40,090 nt of DNA from Candidatus Nanohalarchaeota archaeon (GTDB lineage: Archaea; EX4484-52; B79-G9), in NCBI GenBank assembly GCA_030634545.1, contig DAOWAN010000009.1, positions 1-40,090 on the forward strand, given 5' to 3'. Position 1 is the first letter of the stretch. Every line of letters starts with the position of its first letter. The translations under genes and the position numbers were made by a program. The notes under the pieces were generated by a model. It made no database searches, was not told the origin of the DNA, and saw only the letters and a program-made list of their open reading frames with translations. Positions 26,801 to 33,482 of the stretch are shown in pieces.

Positions 26801-28048
26801 GAGATACTACCGGACACATGGAACCATATAGCCCTAAGCTATAGGAAAACAGAAAACAGGTTATATGTAAACGGAATATTAAAAGACAGCAGCTCTTTTT
26901 CAACACCGCTCCCTGCAAACAACAAAAACCTTACACTCACTGCAGCAAAATATGGCGGCTTAATAGACGAAGCAAGAATATGGAAAAGAGCACTAAGCCA
27001 GGAAGAGATTAATGCCTCATACAATAGCGGCCTCTATCATCTTGAGACAAACTACACAGGCCTAAACTACGGGACCTATAACTACACCGCCTACACCCAG
27101 GACCTTGCAGGCAACATAAACTATACTGAAACACGGCAGATAACAATACAGCCCTCATCAGACACAACAGTACCGATAATAACAATAGCAAACCCAACAA
27201 ATACATCATCCCTCCCTGCAGGAACTACAGAAACAACAATAAACATAACAACAGACGAGAACGCAGTATGCAGGTATAACACAAGTGACTTCAATTACAC
27301 AAACGGCACAAACCTGACAACAACAGGAGGGACAAACCATTCTTTCATATTTACAAGCCTCACAGACAGCCAGACATACAACATTTACTACCTATGCAAT
27401 GACTCAAGCGGAAACATTAACGAAAACCCAATACATCACACATTCTCAGTCTTATCAGCACCCTACTGCGGCGATGGCGACTGCAACAACGGCGAGACCT
27501 GCGCCACATGCCCGGGGGACTGCGGCACATGCAACACCGGGGGTGGTGGAAGTAGCGTACCATACATAATGCCAGAAGACAACCAGACAAACCAGACACA
27601 AGAGATAGAACCGATATCTGAAAACACAACCACAACAGTCGTCACAGAAAACGAAAGCACAACAAACACAACCGATACAACAGACACAACAACCACACAA
27701 CCGCCAGAACCGGAATCAAAAAGCAAGGCAAAGGCAAAGATTGAACAGGTCAAGAAAAAGCTCATAGAAAGGGACAATAAAGAAACAAGAGAAAAGCTTG
27801 AGGAAGCACAGATAGCCTATAGTATAGGAGATTACGACTCTGCCTACGATCTTGCTCTCAAAGCAGAAAAAATGCATGATGAAATCATAATAACACCAGA
27901 GAAAAAACAATTCCCATCAATATACATCATACTTTTGATAATCCTTATAATGATAGCTATATTTATACTATACAAATACACACAGTCCAAAAAGACAATA
28001 CCAAAAACAGGGCAGAATATGCACAGCAACAATCAAAAGAAAAAATGA
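23816..28048 (+). CDS. Giant surface protein: LamG domain split by 14 RCC1 repeats, membrane-anchored
   Basis: This 1410-aa protein has a signal peptide (about 1-32) and a beta region. The first half of a LamG-type sandwich covers about 178-260 (GWWRFNEEPG to IEFWAKLNN). Fourteen RCC1 repeats of about 51 aa (about 263-962) follow, each with HxC...GSxMCWG.N..GQLGD. The second LamG half comes next (about 968-1077; TAYGIWYNF, WNHIALSY, GLIDEARIW). After it come an Fn3-like domain (about 1120-1217), a Cys motif CGDGDC...CPGDC, a Thr-rich stalk, a helical segment (about 1300-1355), a membrane helix (about 1365-1386) and a basic tail. Very many N-x-S/T sites suggest N-glycosylation. Fourteen repeats fit two seven-bladed propellers, probably for adhesion. 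TATA at 23784-23794 gives a leaderless start. Confidence 0.88.
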   Translation: MNYTKKQKKNLILLLTYSTLILIITQITAYSQHHTVYLASPQDNIYTNQDNDTLKFIYSHTGYLTGTVNCTLYIDGTAVNHTENIAADTDTQVYSNQTISEATHNWWVNCTNGTGFESSIDIGENFTLNIDRTQPSTTFTSPTPADGNITTDNWAYINTTRTDAISPANLTTFIDWNYSLIGWWRFNEEPGENNTFFRDWSSYGNNGTCSGNCPDYTIGKFGKAVRFNQTSDSVTIPDSTDLDIVDEITIEFWAKLNNISIKSISTGSSHSCALLNNGSIMCWGSNSQGQLGDNSKTTRYAPVYVSGISTATDLSCGNYHACAVLDNGSAMCWGDNNYGQLGDNDQPTDKDSPVYVANITNTSTISAGYYHTCAVLDNGSAMCWGDNNYGQLGDDDQPTDKHYPVHVINMTNASTISAGYYHTCAALDNGSAMCWGDNNYGQLGDNNQPTDKHYPVYVASITNASTISAGHRHTCTALDNGSAMCWGYNYYGQLGDNSTTSRYAPVHVYGITNATTISTKYFHTCAVLGNGSVMCWGYNDYGQLGNGDYPNKKIIPIYVSDITTATRISNGYRHTCAVLDNSNIMCWGDNSLGQIGDSNNPTDKHTPIYISSGIAASSLNLGYYHTCAVLDNGSAMCWGYNDQGQLGDGDDPVNKDSPVYVPNITNASTISAGYYHTCTALDNGSAMCWGNNGMGQLGDGDSPNNKNTPVYVLNITNASAISAGYYHSCASLDNGSAMCWGDNSEGQLGDNTTVDKDYPIYVSNMTNATDISCGDDHTCALLDNGSVMCWGYNNDGELGDNSTIDKELPVYVYGITNATAVSSGSYHTCALLDNRSVMCWGENGDGQLGDNDMGTDKNRPVYVHGITNAISISCMGYHSCALLDNGSVMCWGDNSEGQLGDGDAPTDKSTPAYTTGVTNATSIYSGYMHTCAIVENSEIMCWGSNEYGRLGDNSFRDTPKDTIMPLLAKSATAYGIWYNFGPKIISTFNNERLSSEILPDTWNHIALSYRKTENRLYVNGILKDSSSFSTPLPANNKNLTLTAAKYGGLIDEARIWKRALSQEEINASYNSGLYHLETNYTGLNYGTYNYTAYTQDLAGNINYTETRQITIQPSSDTTVPIITIANPTNTSSLPAGTTETTINITTDENAVCRYNTSDFNYTNGTNLTTTGGTNHSFIFTSLTDSQTYNIYYLCNDSSGNINENPIHHTFSVLSAPYCGDGDCNNGETCATCPGDCGTCNTGGGGSSVPYIMPEDNQTNQTQEIEPISENTTTTVVTENESTTNTTDTTDTTTTQPPEPESKSKAKAKIEQVKKKLIERDNKETREKLEEAQIAYSIGDYDSAYDLALKAEKMHDEIIITPEKKQFPSIYIILLIILIMIAIFILYKYTQSKKTIPKTGQNMHSNNQKKK
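24604..26700 (+). repeat. Tandem RCC1 repeat array, 14 units of about 153 bp
   Basis: MCWG occurs 14 times at a spacing of about 51 codons. Units 2, 3 and 4 share a 47-bp block starting at 24791, 24944 and 25097, exactly 153 bp apart and almost identical at synonymous sites, so they were duplicated or homogenised recently. The last units (near 26170-26640) are more divergent, and unit 14 has lost the GS of the GSxMC motif. Confidence 0.9.
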
Positions 28049-28115
28049 TCTATTTATCACAGAAAATAAAACACACCAAAATCTTTATTACGCACCTAAC
28101 CCATAATAATAACTC

Positions 28116-28589
28116 ATGCACAAATTCAGCGTATCATTCCTCCTCTTACTTGCAGCATGGCTCCTAATGACAGGCGCACCCACCTCAATCGAGTTCATCG
28201 TAGGAATAACAGCATCACTCATCATCGCACACATGTGCGGAAAATTCATGTTCTACGAATCCCCATACCAGCTTTTCAACCCCAAATCCATCCTGAACCT
28301 CGCCATCTACTCAATCATCCTTCTGGGCGCAGAAATAAAATCGCACCTCACAACAGCATCATCAATAATCACAGGCAGCATCAACCCCGCAATAATCAGG
28401 ATACCCACAACACAAACTACAGACTTCACAAAAACACTCGTAGCAAACTCAATAACAATAACACCCGGAACCCTCACAATAAAGATTGACAAAAACCATC
28501 ACGACCTCTACATTCACTGCCTCAACTACAACCCAAAAAAAGACATCACACAACAATTCGAAAAACACGCAAAAAACGTGATATCATGA
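28116..28589 (+). CDS. mnhE: Mrp/Mbh antiporter subunit MnhE (MbhA-like)
   Basis: This 157-aa protein has two or three N-terminal membrane helices and a soluble C-terminal domain with the MnhE pattern: NPAIIRIPTTQTTDF...LVANSITITPGTLTIKID, then LYIHCLNYNP. It is the first gene of an eleven-gene operon. The TATA-like TCTTTATTAC about 30 nt upstream and absence of an SD indicate a leaderless mRNA. MnhE/MbhA belongs to the membrane arm that moves Na+ or H+. Codons are strongly A/C-ending. Confidence 0.9.
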   Translation: MHKFSVSFLLLLAAWLLMTGAPTSIEFIVGITASLIIAHMCGKFMFYESPYQLFNPKSILNLAIYSIILLGAEIKSHLTTASSIITGSINPAIIRIPTTQTTDFTKTLVANSITITPGTLTIKIDKNHHDLYIHCLNYNPKKDITQQFEKHAKNVIS

Positions 28590-28822
28590 TAATAGAATCA
28601 ATATTCATAACATCAGCACTCCTATTAGTCATAAGAGCGCTACTCGGTCCCACCTACGCAGACCGTGTAATCTCAATAGACACCCTAACAAACATCATAA
28701 TACTCTTCATGGTACTCTACTCAATCAACATAAAAAACCCCATATACCTCGACACCGCCCTCCTGTTCGCAATGATATCTTATGTTGGTGTAATCGCAAT
28801 CTCAAAACTGGTGAAAAAATGA
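28586..28822 (+). CDS. mnhF: Antiporter subunit MnhF (MbhB-like)
   Basis: This 78-aa protein has three membrane helices and the MnhF hallmark LLGPTYADRVISIDTLTN after helix 1. It overlaps the preceding stop by the ATGA tetranucleotide, so translation is coupled. It is part of the small-subunit sector of Mrp-type antiporters and membrane-bound hydrogenases. Confidence 0.92.
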   Translation: MIIESIFITSALLLVIRALLGPTYADRVISIDTLTNIIILFMVLYSINIKNPIYLDTALLFAMISYVGVIAISKLVKK

Positions 28823-29145
28823 TACAAGAAACCCTCCTCACAATCGCGGCACTATCTGCCCTTATCGGCGCAATCGGATTTTTCCGCTTTCCTGATTTCT
28901 ACACAAGAGTCCACGCAGCCACCATGGTCACAGTCGGCGGTGTATGCCTGGCACTTGTTGCTCTTGCTTTTTATACTCATACAACAACTGGTCTCGGTGC
29001 ATTATACACTATAAAGATTCTCATGATAATCGCTTTTATCATCATAACCAATCCGACAGGTAGTCATGCTCTTGCTGATGCTGCGCATAAGACTGGCATA
29101 AGACCAAGAAAACTGGCAAAAAACGATATGGAGACTATAAAATGA
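28819..29145 (+). CDS. mnhG: Antiporter subunit MnhG (MbhC-like)
   Basis: This 108-aa protein has three membrane helices and the MnhG motif IGFFRFPDFYTRVHAATMVTVGG, with ITNPTGSHALADAAH near the C-terminus. It has ATGA overlaps with both neighbours. Third-position usage changes inside this gene near 28950, from almost exclusively A/C-ending to mixed T-ending codons; the downstream operon keeps the second style. Confidence 0.93.
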   Translation: MIQETLLTIAALSALIGAIGFFRFPDFYTRVHAATMVTVGGVCLALVALAFYTHTTTGLGALYTIKILMIIAFIIITNPTGSHALADAAHKTGIRPRKLAKNDMETIK

Positions 29146-29405
29146 CTGCGGTAATATCTATTGAGATCATTACATTTGTATTATTGCTATTCATAATTAT
29201 ACTTACGGCAATGATTGCAATCCACAAAAAAGACCTTCTCCACTCTGTTATCCTTCTTGGAATAGTAAATACTTCTCTTGCCGCAGTATTTTTCATCCTG
29301 AAAGCTCCGGATATCGCAATAACACAAATCGCAATCACAGCAGCGCTTGAAACATTCATATTCATAATAGCAGTCCACAAGACAGAAAGGAGGGAGGAGT
29401 CATGA
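29142..29405 (+). CDS. mbhD: DUF4040 antiporter subunit (MbhD-like)
   Basis: This 87-aa protein has three membrane helices and the DUF4040 pattern KKDLLHSVILLGIVNTSLAAVFFILKAPDIAITQIAI..AALETFIFI. In classical Mrp systems this stretch is the C-terminal part of MnhA. A separate gene, as here, is typical of archaeal Mbh/Mbx operons. It has ATGA overlaps on both sides. Confidence 0.88.
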   Translation: MTAVISIEIITFVLLLFIIILTAMIAIHKKDLLHSVILLGIVNTSLAAVFFILKAPDIAITQIAITAALETFIFIIAVHKTERREES

Positions 29406-29698
29406 AACTTGTACCTGTATTTGGTGTCATCATATTCTCAATGCTAATGCTATATGCAGTATCTGATCTTCCTATAACTCACAATCCAGATGTAAAGCAA
29501 TACTACCTGAAAAACGCTCTTGAAAAAACCGGATCTGCAAATGTAGTAAATGCAATTGTCTGGGACTTTCGCGCATATGATACTCTGGGCGAAGAGACAG
29601 TTCTCTTCACAGCAGTTATCGCAGTCTTTTTGATAGTCCACAAAAAAAATGAATTCAAGTTGAAGAGTCTGAAAAAGCATTTCCAAAAATCAAGGTGA
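29402..29698 (+). CDS. mbhE: MbhE-like subunit
   Basis: This 98-aa protein has an N-terminal helix, an extracytoplasmic loop of about 45 residues including NAIVWDFRAYDTLGEETVLF, and a second helix before a basic tail. The (V/I)xxDFRxxDTxGE motif is the one found at the MnhA/MnhB junction and in MbhE. It starts at ATG 29402 with an ATGA overlap after a run of GGAGG. The position between MbhD and MnhB matches the Mbh order. Confidence 0.85.
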   Translation: MKLVPVFGVIIFSMLMLYAVSDLPITHNPDVKQYYLKNALEKTGSANVVNAIVWDFRAYDTLGEETVLFTAVIAVFLIVHKKNEFKLKSLKKHFQKSR

Positions 29699-29702
29699 AC
29701 TA

Positions 29703-30110
29703 ATGGACCTGATAATAAAAATAACTACGCGTGTAATGTTTCCATTCATAATTCTATTTGGTGTATATACAGCTCTGCACGGTCACCTCACTCCCGGTGG
29801 CGGCTTCCCTGCAGGCGCAACCATCGCAACTGCCTTTACTCTCCTCCTTCTAACCTTTAGGGAATCTGAAGTAGAAGGCAGGTTCCCTGAACTAAAACTC
29901 GTAGACATAAAAAGCATAGCAAGCCTTGCACTCCTTGCAATAATACTATTTGAATTCACACTTCGAGGCAAACTGATACCGTACCAGATACCTATGACAA
30001 TCTGGTCTGGCGGCGACACACTTCCCGCAAATATATTCGGAAGTATAATTGTCGCAACAGGTATCATAATTATCATCTATTCATTAATAAAAGAGGAATG
30101 GAAAAAATGA
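29703..30110 (+). CDS. mnhB: Antiporter subunit MnhB (MbhF-like)
   Basis: This 135-aa protein has four membrane helices and the MnhB signature LFGVYTALHGHLTPGGGFPAGA in the first two helices. It starts 4 bp after the previous stop, the only pair in the operon without an overlap. It corresponds to MbhF in the hydrogenase nomenclature. Confidence 0.93.
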   Translation: MDLIIKITTRVMFPFIILFGVYTALHGHLTPGGGFPAGATIATAFTLLLLTFRESEVEGRFPELKLVDIKSIASLALLAIILFEFTLRGKLIPYQIPMTIWSGGDTLPANIFGSIIVATGIIIIIYSLIKEEWKK

Positions 30111-30463
30111 AGGAAACAATCCGGTGTCTTGGAAGTGCATTTATCCCTAACAAAATCACGCTTAAGGTATTTGCGATATTTGTGATATTATTTTTTGTGA
30201 CACTGAAAAATAATCCAGTGGAATCTGCAGTGACATATCTCACACCATTCAAGCTCCATCAGCACCACGCACTAATCGCTCCTTATACGCCTGTCGATCA
30301 TGAGTTCGGCACGAAGAAATACTGCATTGAAGCTACAGGTGTAGTTGAGTGCTTCACGCTCTATCCAAAAGAAAATATGCAGAATATTGGTCTGTGGTAT
30401 ATTGTATCTGCAATAATCGCAGGTATTATCATGCGTTTTGTACCTGGAGGCAAGTCGCTATGA
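30107..30463 (+). CDS. Unrecognised membrane subunit inside the Mbh-like operon
   Basis: This 118-aa protein has one helix near residues 15-34, an extracytoplasmic loop of about 55 residues, and a second helix near 93-110 with a short basic tail. The loop has several His/Pro (FKLHQHHALIAPYTPVDHEFG) and two cysteines (YCIEATGVVECF) that could form a disulfide. I choose ATG 30107, not 30098, because it gives the same ATGA overlap as the neighbours and good spacing from AGAGG. I know no equivalent between MbhF and MbhG in canonical operons. Coupling on both sides suggests a real subunit or assembly factor. Confidence 0.75.
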   Translation: MKETIRCLGSAFIPNKITLKVFAIFVILFFVTLKNNPVESAVTYLTPFKLHQHHALIAPYTPVDHEFGTKKYCIEATGVVECFTLYPKENMQNIGLWYIVSAIIAGIIMRFVPGGKSL

Positions 30464-30813
30464 TAATTGTCTATTCACTTATAGCGGCAGTGATACTGAC
30501 TGCACTTGGAACATATGCTATCCTTGCGAAGGATAATCTCATAAAAAAGATAATCGGGCTTGGCATATTCACAGATGGCATCCACCTCCTGCTTATAGCT
30601 ATCGGCTACAGGCAGGAAGGAATAGCACCGATAATAAGAGATATCAGCTATCAGCAGCTTGGCGCAATGGTCGATCCTCTTCCCCAGGCGCTTGTACTGA
30701 CGTCAATTGTGATTGAGCTGTCAATAACTGCACTTGCGCTTGTCATCATAATACAAATCCACAAAAAATACAAAACAATCAATTCAAAACATCTAAGGAG
30801 TCTGAAAGAATGA
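30460..30813 (+). CDS. mnhC: Antiporter subunit MnhC (MbhG-like, NuoK homologue)
   Basis: This 117-aa protein has three membrane helices with the NuoK/MnhC pattern: TALGTYAILAKDNLIKKIIGLGIFTDGIHLLLI, then VDPLPQALVLTSIVIELSITALALVI. The VDPLPQALVLTAIVI motif is diagnostic. ATG 30460 gives an ATGA overlap. A longer open frame upstream (from 30349) overlaps the previous gene and is not used. Confidence 0.93.
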   Translation: MIIVYSLIAAVILTALGTYAILAKDNLIKKIIGLGIFTDGIHLLLIAIGYRQEGIAPIIRDISYQQLGAMVDPLPQALVLTSIVIELSITALALVIIIQIHKKYKTINSKHLRSLKE

Positions 30814-32264
30814 TACCCAGTTTTCTTGCAATACCTGTACTCTTGTGCGCAGCCTTTCTCATACCTATAGCCGGGGTCCATAAGAAAAAACTTGTTCCGT
30901 ATATTGCTATAGTTGCGGTATTCATAAGCTTTATATCGGCTCTTCTTACAATCAGTCCTCTTCTAACCCATGCAGATAAGGTACTTACAATGCAGATGGG
31001 CGGATGGCAGGCGCCTTATGGGATAACGATTGTAGTAGACCAATTTTCGCTTATGATAATTACTCTGGTTACATTTGTCGGTTTTCTTGCAGTCATATTC
31101 TCAAAAGAATATATAAAGTATTCTAAACCGGAATACTATACGCTTCTCTGCCTGCTGCTTGCAGGTCTAATGGGTATGGCTCATAGCGGGGATATTTTCA
31201 ATCTCTTTGTGTTCCTTGAGATAACTTCTCTGTCCTCTTATGCTCTGACTGCATTTTATACTGAAAAAAAGTCATGTGAGGCATCTATAAAGTACCTTAT
31301 CATGGGTGCTTTTGCGACTTCTCTTGTGCTTTTGGGTATTGCTTTTACTTATGGTCTTACGGGAACACTTAATATGGCTGATATAGCGATTGCAGTGAAC
31401 AATAACCCGAGTCCAACTATATCTATCATTATCGGTCTTTTGCTTACAGGTCTTGCACTTAAATGCGCCATAGTCCCTCTTCATGCATGGAAACCTGATG
31501 TGATAGAAGCAGCTCCAATACCTGTAGGTGCAGTGTTTGCATCTGTATCAACTGCAACATGTCTTTATGCAATCATAAGGATACTATATACGGTATTTGA
31601 TGTCCATCTTACGGTCATCATGCTTACTGCTGGTGCAATAACTATGCTTACGGGTGCGATACTTGCTATGCAGCAGGACAATATTTTGCGTCTTCTTGCA
31701 TATTCTGCAATATCGCAGGTCGGCTATATCATGATAGCATTTGCAACTGATACGACGTCTGCTATATTTCATCTTTTTAATGTAACTATTATCGAAGCAC
31801 TCCTGTTTTTCTCAATCGGCGCTCTCACTATAAATACAAAAGAAGCCAGTATGACAAAACTAAGTGCCATGAACCTTAATCCGCATAAAATAATCCCTGC
31901 TGCGTTCCTCATAGGTGTACTTTCGAATGCAGGAGTCCCTCTGTTAAATGGCTTTTCAAGCAAATGGCTTATATACATCACAACACTTGAGACATACCCG
32001 CTTATCACAATTGCGGCAGTTCTTACATCGGCTCTTACATTGGCGTATTCTCTTAAGGCATATTATATGATTTTCAGGAGTACAGGACATAGGGCGGGAG
32101 GGGAATCTAAGATTGATTTAGCAGTATTTATCCCACTTATTCTGCTTATAATAATCTGCGTCTACTTTGGTATATTTGCTGCGCATGGTGAATTTATCTC
32201 GCAGAAAATTGCAGGGTCTCTGGCGGATAATGGCATATATATACAGGCGGTGTTGAACAGATGA
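30810..32264 (+). CDS. mnhD: Proton-translocating antiporter subunit MnhD (MbhH-like, NuoN/NuoM family)
   Basis: This 484-aa protein has about 14 membrane helices. The key channel residues are present: Glu137 in FVFLEITSLSSYAL and Lys218 in GLALKCAIVPLHAWKPD, plus the conserved HAWKPDVIEAAP, AYSAISQVGYI and LSNAGVPLLNGFSSKWL segments. It is the only large antiporter-like subunit in the operon; no full-length MnhA (NuoL-like) is present, as in Mbh. It should carry H+ or Na+ across the membrane. It has ATGA overlaps on both sides. Confidence 0.95.
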   Translation: MIPSFLAIPVLLCAAFLIPIAGVHKKKLVPYIAIVAVFISFISALLTISPLLTHADKVLTMQMGGWQAPYGITIVVDQFSLMIITLVTFVGFLAVIFSKEYIKYSKPEYYTLLCLLLAGLMGMAHSGDIFNLFVFLEITSLSSYALTAFYTEKKSCEASIKYLIMGAFATSLVLLGIAFTYGLTGTLNMADIAIAVNNNPSPTISIIIGLLLTGLALKCAIVPLHAWKPDVIEAAPIPVGAVFASVSTATCLYAIIRILYTVFDVHLTVIMLTAGAITMLTGAILAMQQDNILRLLAYSAISQVGYIMIAFATDTTSAIFHLFNVTIIEALLFFSIGALTINTKEASMTKLSAMNLNPHKIIPAAFLIGVLSNAGVPLLNGFSSKWLIYITTLETYPLITIAAVLTSALTLAYSLKAYYMIFRSTGHRAGGESKIDLAVFIPLILLIIICVYFGIFAAHGEFISQKIAGSLADNGIYIQAVLNR

Positions 32265-32578
32265 TAATACATAATCTTGATGTGATTCTTGCAATATCTC
32301 TTTTGCTTGCCTCAATATTTATGGTCGCGAAAAGTAAGATGCAATATCGTGTGGATGAAGAGAAAAATGTGTATGGCAAAACCAGGACATATACCTGCGG
32401 CGAAAATATAGATTCATGCAAATTGAGTACTGCCAATGATGCATTCTACAACACATTCATAAAGTCTTTCAAACTTTACAAGTTAAGAAAGCTTCATACT
32501 GGTCTGCTTACAGATTATCTTCACTGGATATTTGCAGCTCTTGTGGTAATACTTACAATGCTTATGCTGATCTTATGA
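32261..32578 (+). CDS. mbhI: MbhI-like subunit
   Basis: This 105-aa protein has an N-terminal and a C-terminal membrane helix joined by a soluble linker of about 55 residues with the motif TRTYTCGENID near residue 45 and amphipathic helix FYNTFIKSFKLYKLRKLHTG. The small two-helix layout and position between the MbhH- and MbhJ-like genes match MbhI, which links the antiporter and redox modules in Mbh. The assignment rests mainly on order and layout. Confidence 0.65.
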   Translation: MIIHNLDVILAISLLLASIFMVAKSKMQYRVDEEKNVYGKTRTYTCGENIDSCKLSTANDAFYNTFIKSFKLYKLRKLHTGLLTDYLHWIFAALVVILTMLMLIL

Positions 32579-33123
32579 AAACAAGTACAAACATTCAAAG
32601 AAAACAGACTTGCGGTGATGTGGGTTGTGGTTTAGGGACTGATTCATCCAGGGAGCAAAGGGGCGGTGTATTCCATAATACAATCAAAAAAATAATAAAT
32701 CACTCGAGAATAAAGTCTCCTCATATCATTCACTACGATGCATCTGGCTGTAATGGCTGCTCGATTGAGACGCTTGCATGCCTTACGCCGCGCTATGATA
32801 TAGAGCGCTTTGGCGCTGTAGAGAAAGGTAATCCGCGTCATGCAGATATTCTTATTGTCAGCGGTGCGTTGTCCCACAAATCAGCTCCGCGCCTGAAAAG
32901 AATCTACGAACAGATGCCTGAACCGAAGGCTGTCATGTCGCTTGGTGCATGCGGCATCTCCAGTGGGGTCTTTAAAGATGCATATAATATCATAGGTCCG
33001 CTAGACAAGATAATCCCTGTAGATATATATGTCGCGGGCTGTCCGCCGAAGCCGGAAGCGATAATCAATGGTCTGCTTAAGGCATTGGGTGTGTGGAAGA
33101 AGAAACTTGATGGTCAGGAGTAA
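32575..33123 (+). CDS. mbhJ: NuoB/MbhJ-like [4Fe-4S] subunit
   Basis: This 182-aa protein carries all four cysteines of the proximal cluster: Cys59 and Cys62 (SGCNGCSIE), Cys126 (LGACGISSG) and Cys156 (VAGCPPKPE). The CNGCSIE form is that of energy-converting hydrogenases and Mbh/Mbx rather than of respiratory NuoB. An unusual N-terminal extension of about 35 residues includes Cys13 and Cys18. It is the last gene of the operon. No MbhK, L, M or N gene follows, so its redox partner is not in this window. Confidence 0.92.
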   Translation: MKTSTNIQRKQTCGDVGCGLGTDSSREQRGGVFHNTIKKIINHSRIKSPHIIHYDASGCNGCSIETLACLTPRYDIERFGAVEKGNPRHADILIVSGALSHKSAPRLKRIYEQMPEPKAVMSLGACGISSGVFKDAYNIIGPLDKIIPVDIYVAGCPPKPEAIINGLLKALGVWKKKLDGQE

Positions 33124-33261
33124 TAGTCAGAGAAATCATACTGGAGTTCTGGAAGAATTTTGGTATGTTGGGGATGTTTTCAAGTTTTTTTTAATTGCAG
33201 AGTATACTTTGTATGTGATAAAAAACTTAAATCTATAACAGGATGCAATCTGACAAAGGAC
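33124..33261. other. Operon 3' flank without a visible gene
   Basis: The 138 bp after the mbhJ stop contain a T-rich stretch (TTTTTTTTAA, 33185-33194) that could terminate the operon. I see no remains of an MbhK-N gene. The rest of the gap to pyrH holds the decayed minus-strand frame described separately. Confidence 0.35.
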
Positions 33262-33440
33262 TTATCCTATGTAATTGCAGATGTCTCTTAGTTTCTCAAC
33301 AAATTCACTGGTCTTCTCGTCAGTTTCGAACATAATAATCCAATAAAATCCGAATTATATAAAGGTAACATGTACTTCCATCCAGAACACTTTTGTGATT
33401 GTTGGATTATGTTCTCTGACAAAATCATGAAATCGTAACG
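33262..33440 (-). pseudogene. Remnant of a small protein gene with an in-frame stop
   Basis: One minus-strand frame reads as convincing protein on both sides of a TAA at 33355-33357: RFHDFVREHNPTITKVFWMEVHV... before it and MFETDEKTSEFVEKLRDICNY after it, ending at TAA 33262. There is no start codon at the upstream end. The two halves look like one alpha/beta mini-domain interrupted by a nonsense mutation. Alternatively the last 23 codons (from ATG) could still be translated. No family is named. Confidence 0.35.
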
Positions 33441-33450
33441 ACTTAACTAT

Positions 33451-33460
33451 GATATAAAAA
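33451..33460 (+). promoter_or_regulatory. TATA box of pyrH
   Basis: GATATAAAAA is centred near 33455, 28 nt before ATG 33483, with no SD. This fits a leaderless pyrH transcript. Confidence 0.5.
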
Positions 33461-33482
33461 GATAGGGAACCAAGAATGAAGT

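Noticed and set aside
30349-30459. 37-codon upstream extension of mnhC
   Set aside because: It overlaps the preceding gene in another frame; ATG 30460 gives the standard ATGA overlap and the family N-terminus.
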